Shown piece after piece: positions 63,461-64,000 of a stretch of 64,000 nt of DNA. Location: NCBI RefSeq assembly GCF_014192715.1, contig NZ_JACHYH010000001.1, forward strand, positions 496,001 through 560,000, read 5' to 3'. Source of the DNA: Luteibacter sp. Sphag1AF (GTDB taxonomy: Bacteria > Pseudomonadota > Gammaproteobacteria > Xanthomonadales > Rhodanobacteraceae). The position numbers and the translations under genes were made by a program. The notes under the pieces are model-generated. The model saw only the letters and a list, made by a program, of their open reading frames with translations, was not told where the DNA came from and searched no databases. Every line of letters begins with the position of its first letter. Within the stretch, counting starts at the first letter, position 1.

Positions 63461-64000
63461 CTAGAGCGAATCGCCGCCCGTGGAATGCGTGGCTGCCCAC
63501 ACAGCCAGACCGCGAAGCACGGTGTCGGGTACGAGGGTAACCTCATGATCCAGCAGCGGCGCCAGCACGTCGGCATCTCCCCCACCCAGCGTCACGGTCG
63601 GCGAGCCACCCAACGCTTCGGTAGTACGCGATACAAAACGATCAATCAGCGCGGCCGCTGCCTGCCAGCAACCGGAGACCAGCGCGTCGGCCGTGTTGTC
63701 GGCAAGATCACGCACCAGGCCAGGCTGCGAGGGTCGCACCTGCACGGTGGCACCCAATACGGATTGCTGCATCAGCAGCGGACCTGGCGCAATCCATCCA
63801 CCCAGATGCTGCCCGTCTGCCGTCAGCGCATCCAGCGTCAGTGCCGTGCCGATACTCGCAAGCACACAGGGCACACGGCCACTCGCTTTGGCATCCACCA
63901 TCGCGAGGAAGCGGTCCACACCAAGCCGCTGCGGCTCGGCATAAGCACTGGTGACACCGCAAGCCTGCATCGGCGAACGTACCCATTGCACGGGCAACGC
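63461..64000 (-). CDS. coaX: Type III pantothenate kinase (5' partial)
   Basis: The C-terminal 179 residues of a CoaX; the frame stays open to the window edge, so the N-terminal ATP-binding DxGNT part is missing. RLGVDRFLAMVDA and SIGTALTLDAL, with GGWIAPGPLLMQQSVL and VTLGGGDADVL, follow CoaX. It phosphorylates pantothenate in the first step of CoA synthesis. In relatives birA lies upstream, outside this window. Related enzymes usually have Asp before GTA; here the residue is Ser-Ile (SIGTA). Confidence 0.9.
   Translation of the reverse strand, partial: ALPVQWVRSPMQACGVTSAYAEPQRLGVDRFLAMVDAKASGRVPCVLASIGTALTLDALTADGQHLGGWIAPGPLLMQQSVLGATVQVRPSQPGLVRDLADNTADALVSGCWQAAAALIDRFVSRTTEALGGSPTVTLGGGDADVLAPLLDHEVTLVPDTVLRGLAVWAATHSTGGDSL

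Overview
The window is high-GC chromosomal DNA with tightly packed, mostly ATG/GTG-started genes. Gene content and order point to a gammaproteobacterium of the Xanthomonadales, most likely Rhodanobacteraceae (Luteibacter/Dyella-like). Evidence for this: an LPS O-antigen locus next to metB, as in Xanthomonas; a pgk/tkt/fda/pyk/gap neighbourhood using a class I aldolase; an intact tyrosine catabolic set; tryptophan 2,3-dioxygenase; an alpha/beta-type pyruvate dehydrogenase; and SPOR/CoaX genes in tandem. The species is an inference. I see no insertion sequence, prophage or CRISPR array.

1-20.7 kb is a surface-polysaccharide locus. A plus-strand run (partial polytopic membrane protein, 4-TM EamA/SMR-like subunit, GT4 glycosyltransferase, manC, SAM methyltransferase) converges on a seven-gene minus-strand operon (wzm-wzt-fkbM/coiled coil-double GT4-gmd-rmd-manB). 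ManC, ManB, Gmd and Rmd give GDP-D-rhamnose. Wzm/Wzt with a C-terminal glycan-binding domain would export the finished chain. Beyond metB, the overlapping rmlBACD operon makes dTDP-L-rhamnose.

20.8-26.3 kb is a Fec-type surface-signalling cassette: ECF sigma factor, FecR anti-sigma, a TonB-dependent receptor with an STN signalling domain, and directly coupled to it an AppA-like histidine acid phosphatase/phytase. This is the most interesting accessory unit. I read it as sensing, import and hydrolysis of an organic phosphate such as phytate.

26.3-36.7 kb holds cystathionine beta-synthase-glmS, a DUF465 protein, a DUF4398-type lipoprotein/coiled-coil pair divergent from pilU, maiA, pgk, a HAD phosphatase and an unrecognised membrane protein. 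36.7-46 kb is central carbon metabolism (tkt, class I fda, pyk, gapA) interleaved with two tandem paralogous outer-membrane barrels, a TonB-C-like periplasmic protein and an S1/P1 nuclease.

46-52.5 kb is aromatic amino acid catabolism: hppD-hmgA-fahA with a divergent MarR regulator and a clear operator palindrome, a POT peptide transporter, and tryptophan 2,3-dioxygenase. maiA, the missing tyrosine-pathway step, lies about 13 kb away.

52.7-64 kb carries pdhABC, a GST-like protein, DUF1456, a small membrane protein, TrpS with an extra C-terminal domain, arginase-rhodanese, DUF2809, DUF1028, tRNA-Thr(TGT), a SPOR protein and partial coaX. Many genes end in strong hairpin terminators, and several intergenic GGGAGCG or GCGGGC palindromes look like REP elements.
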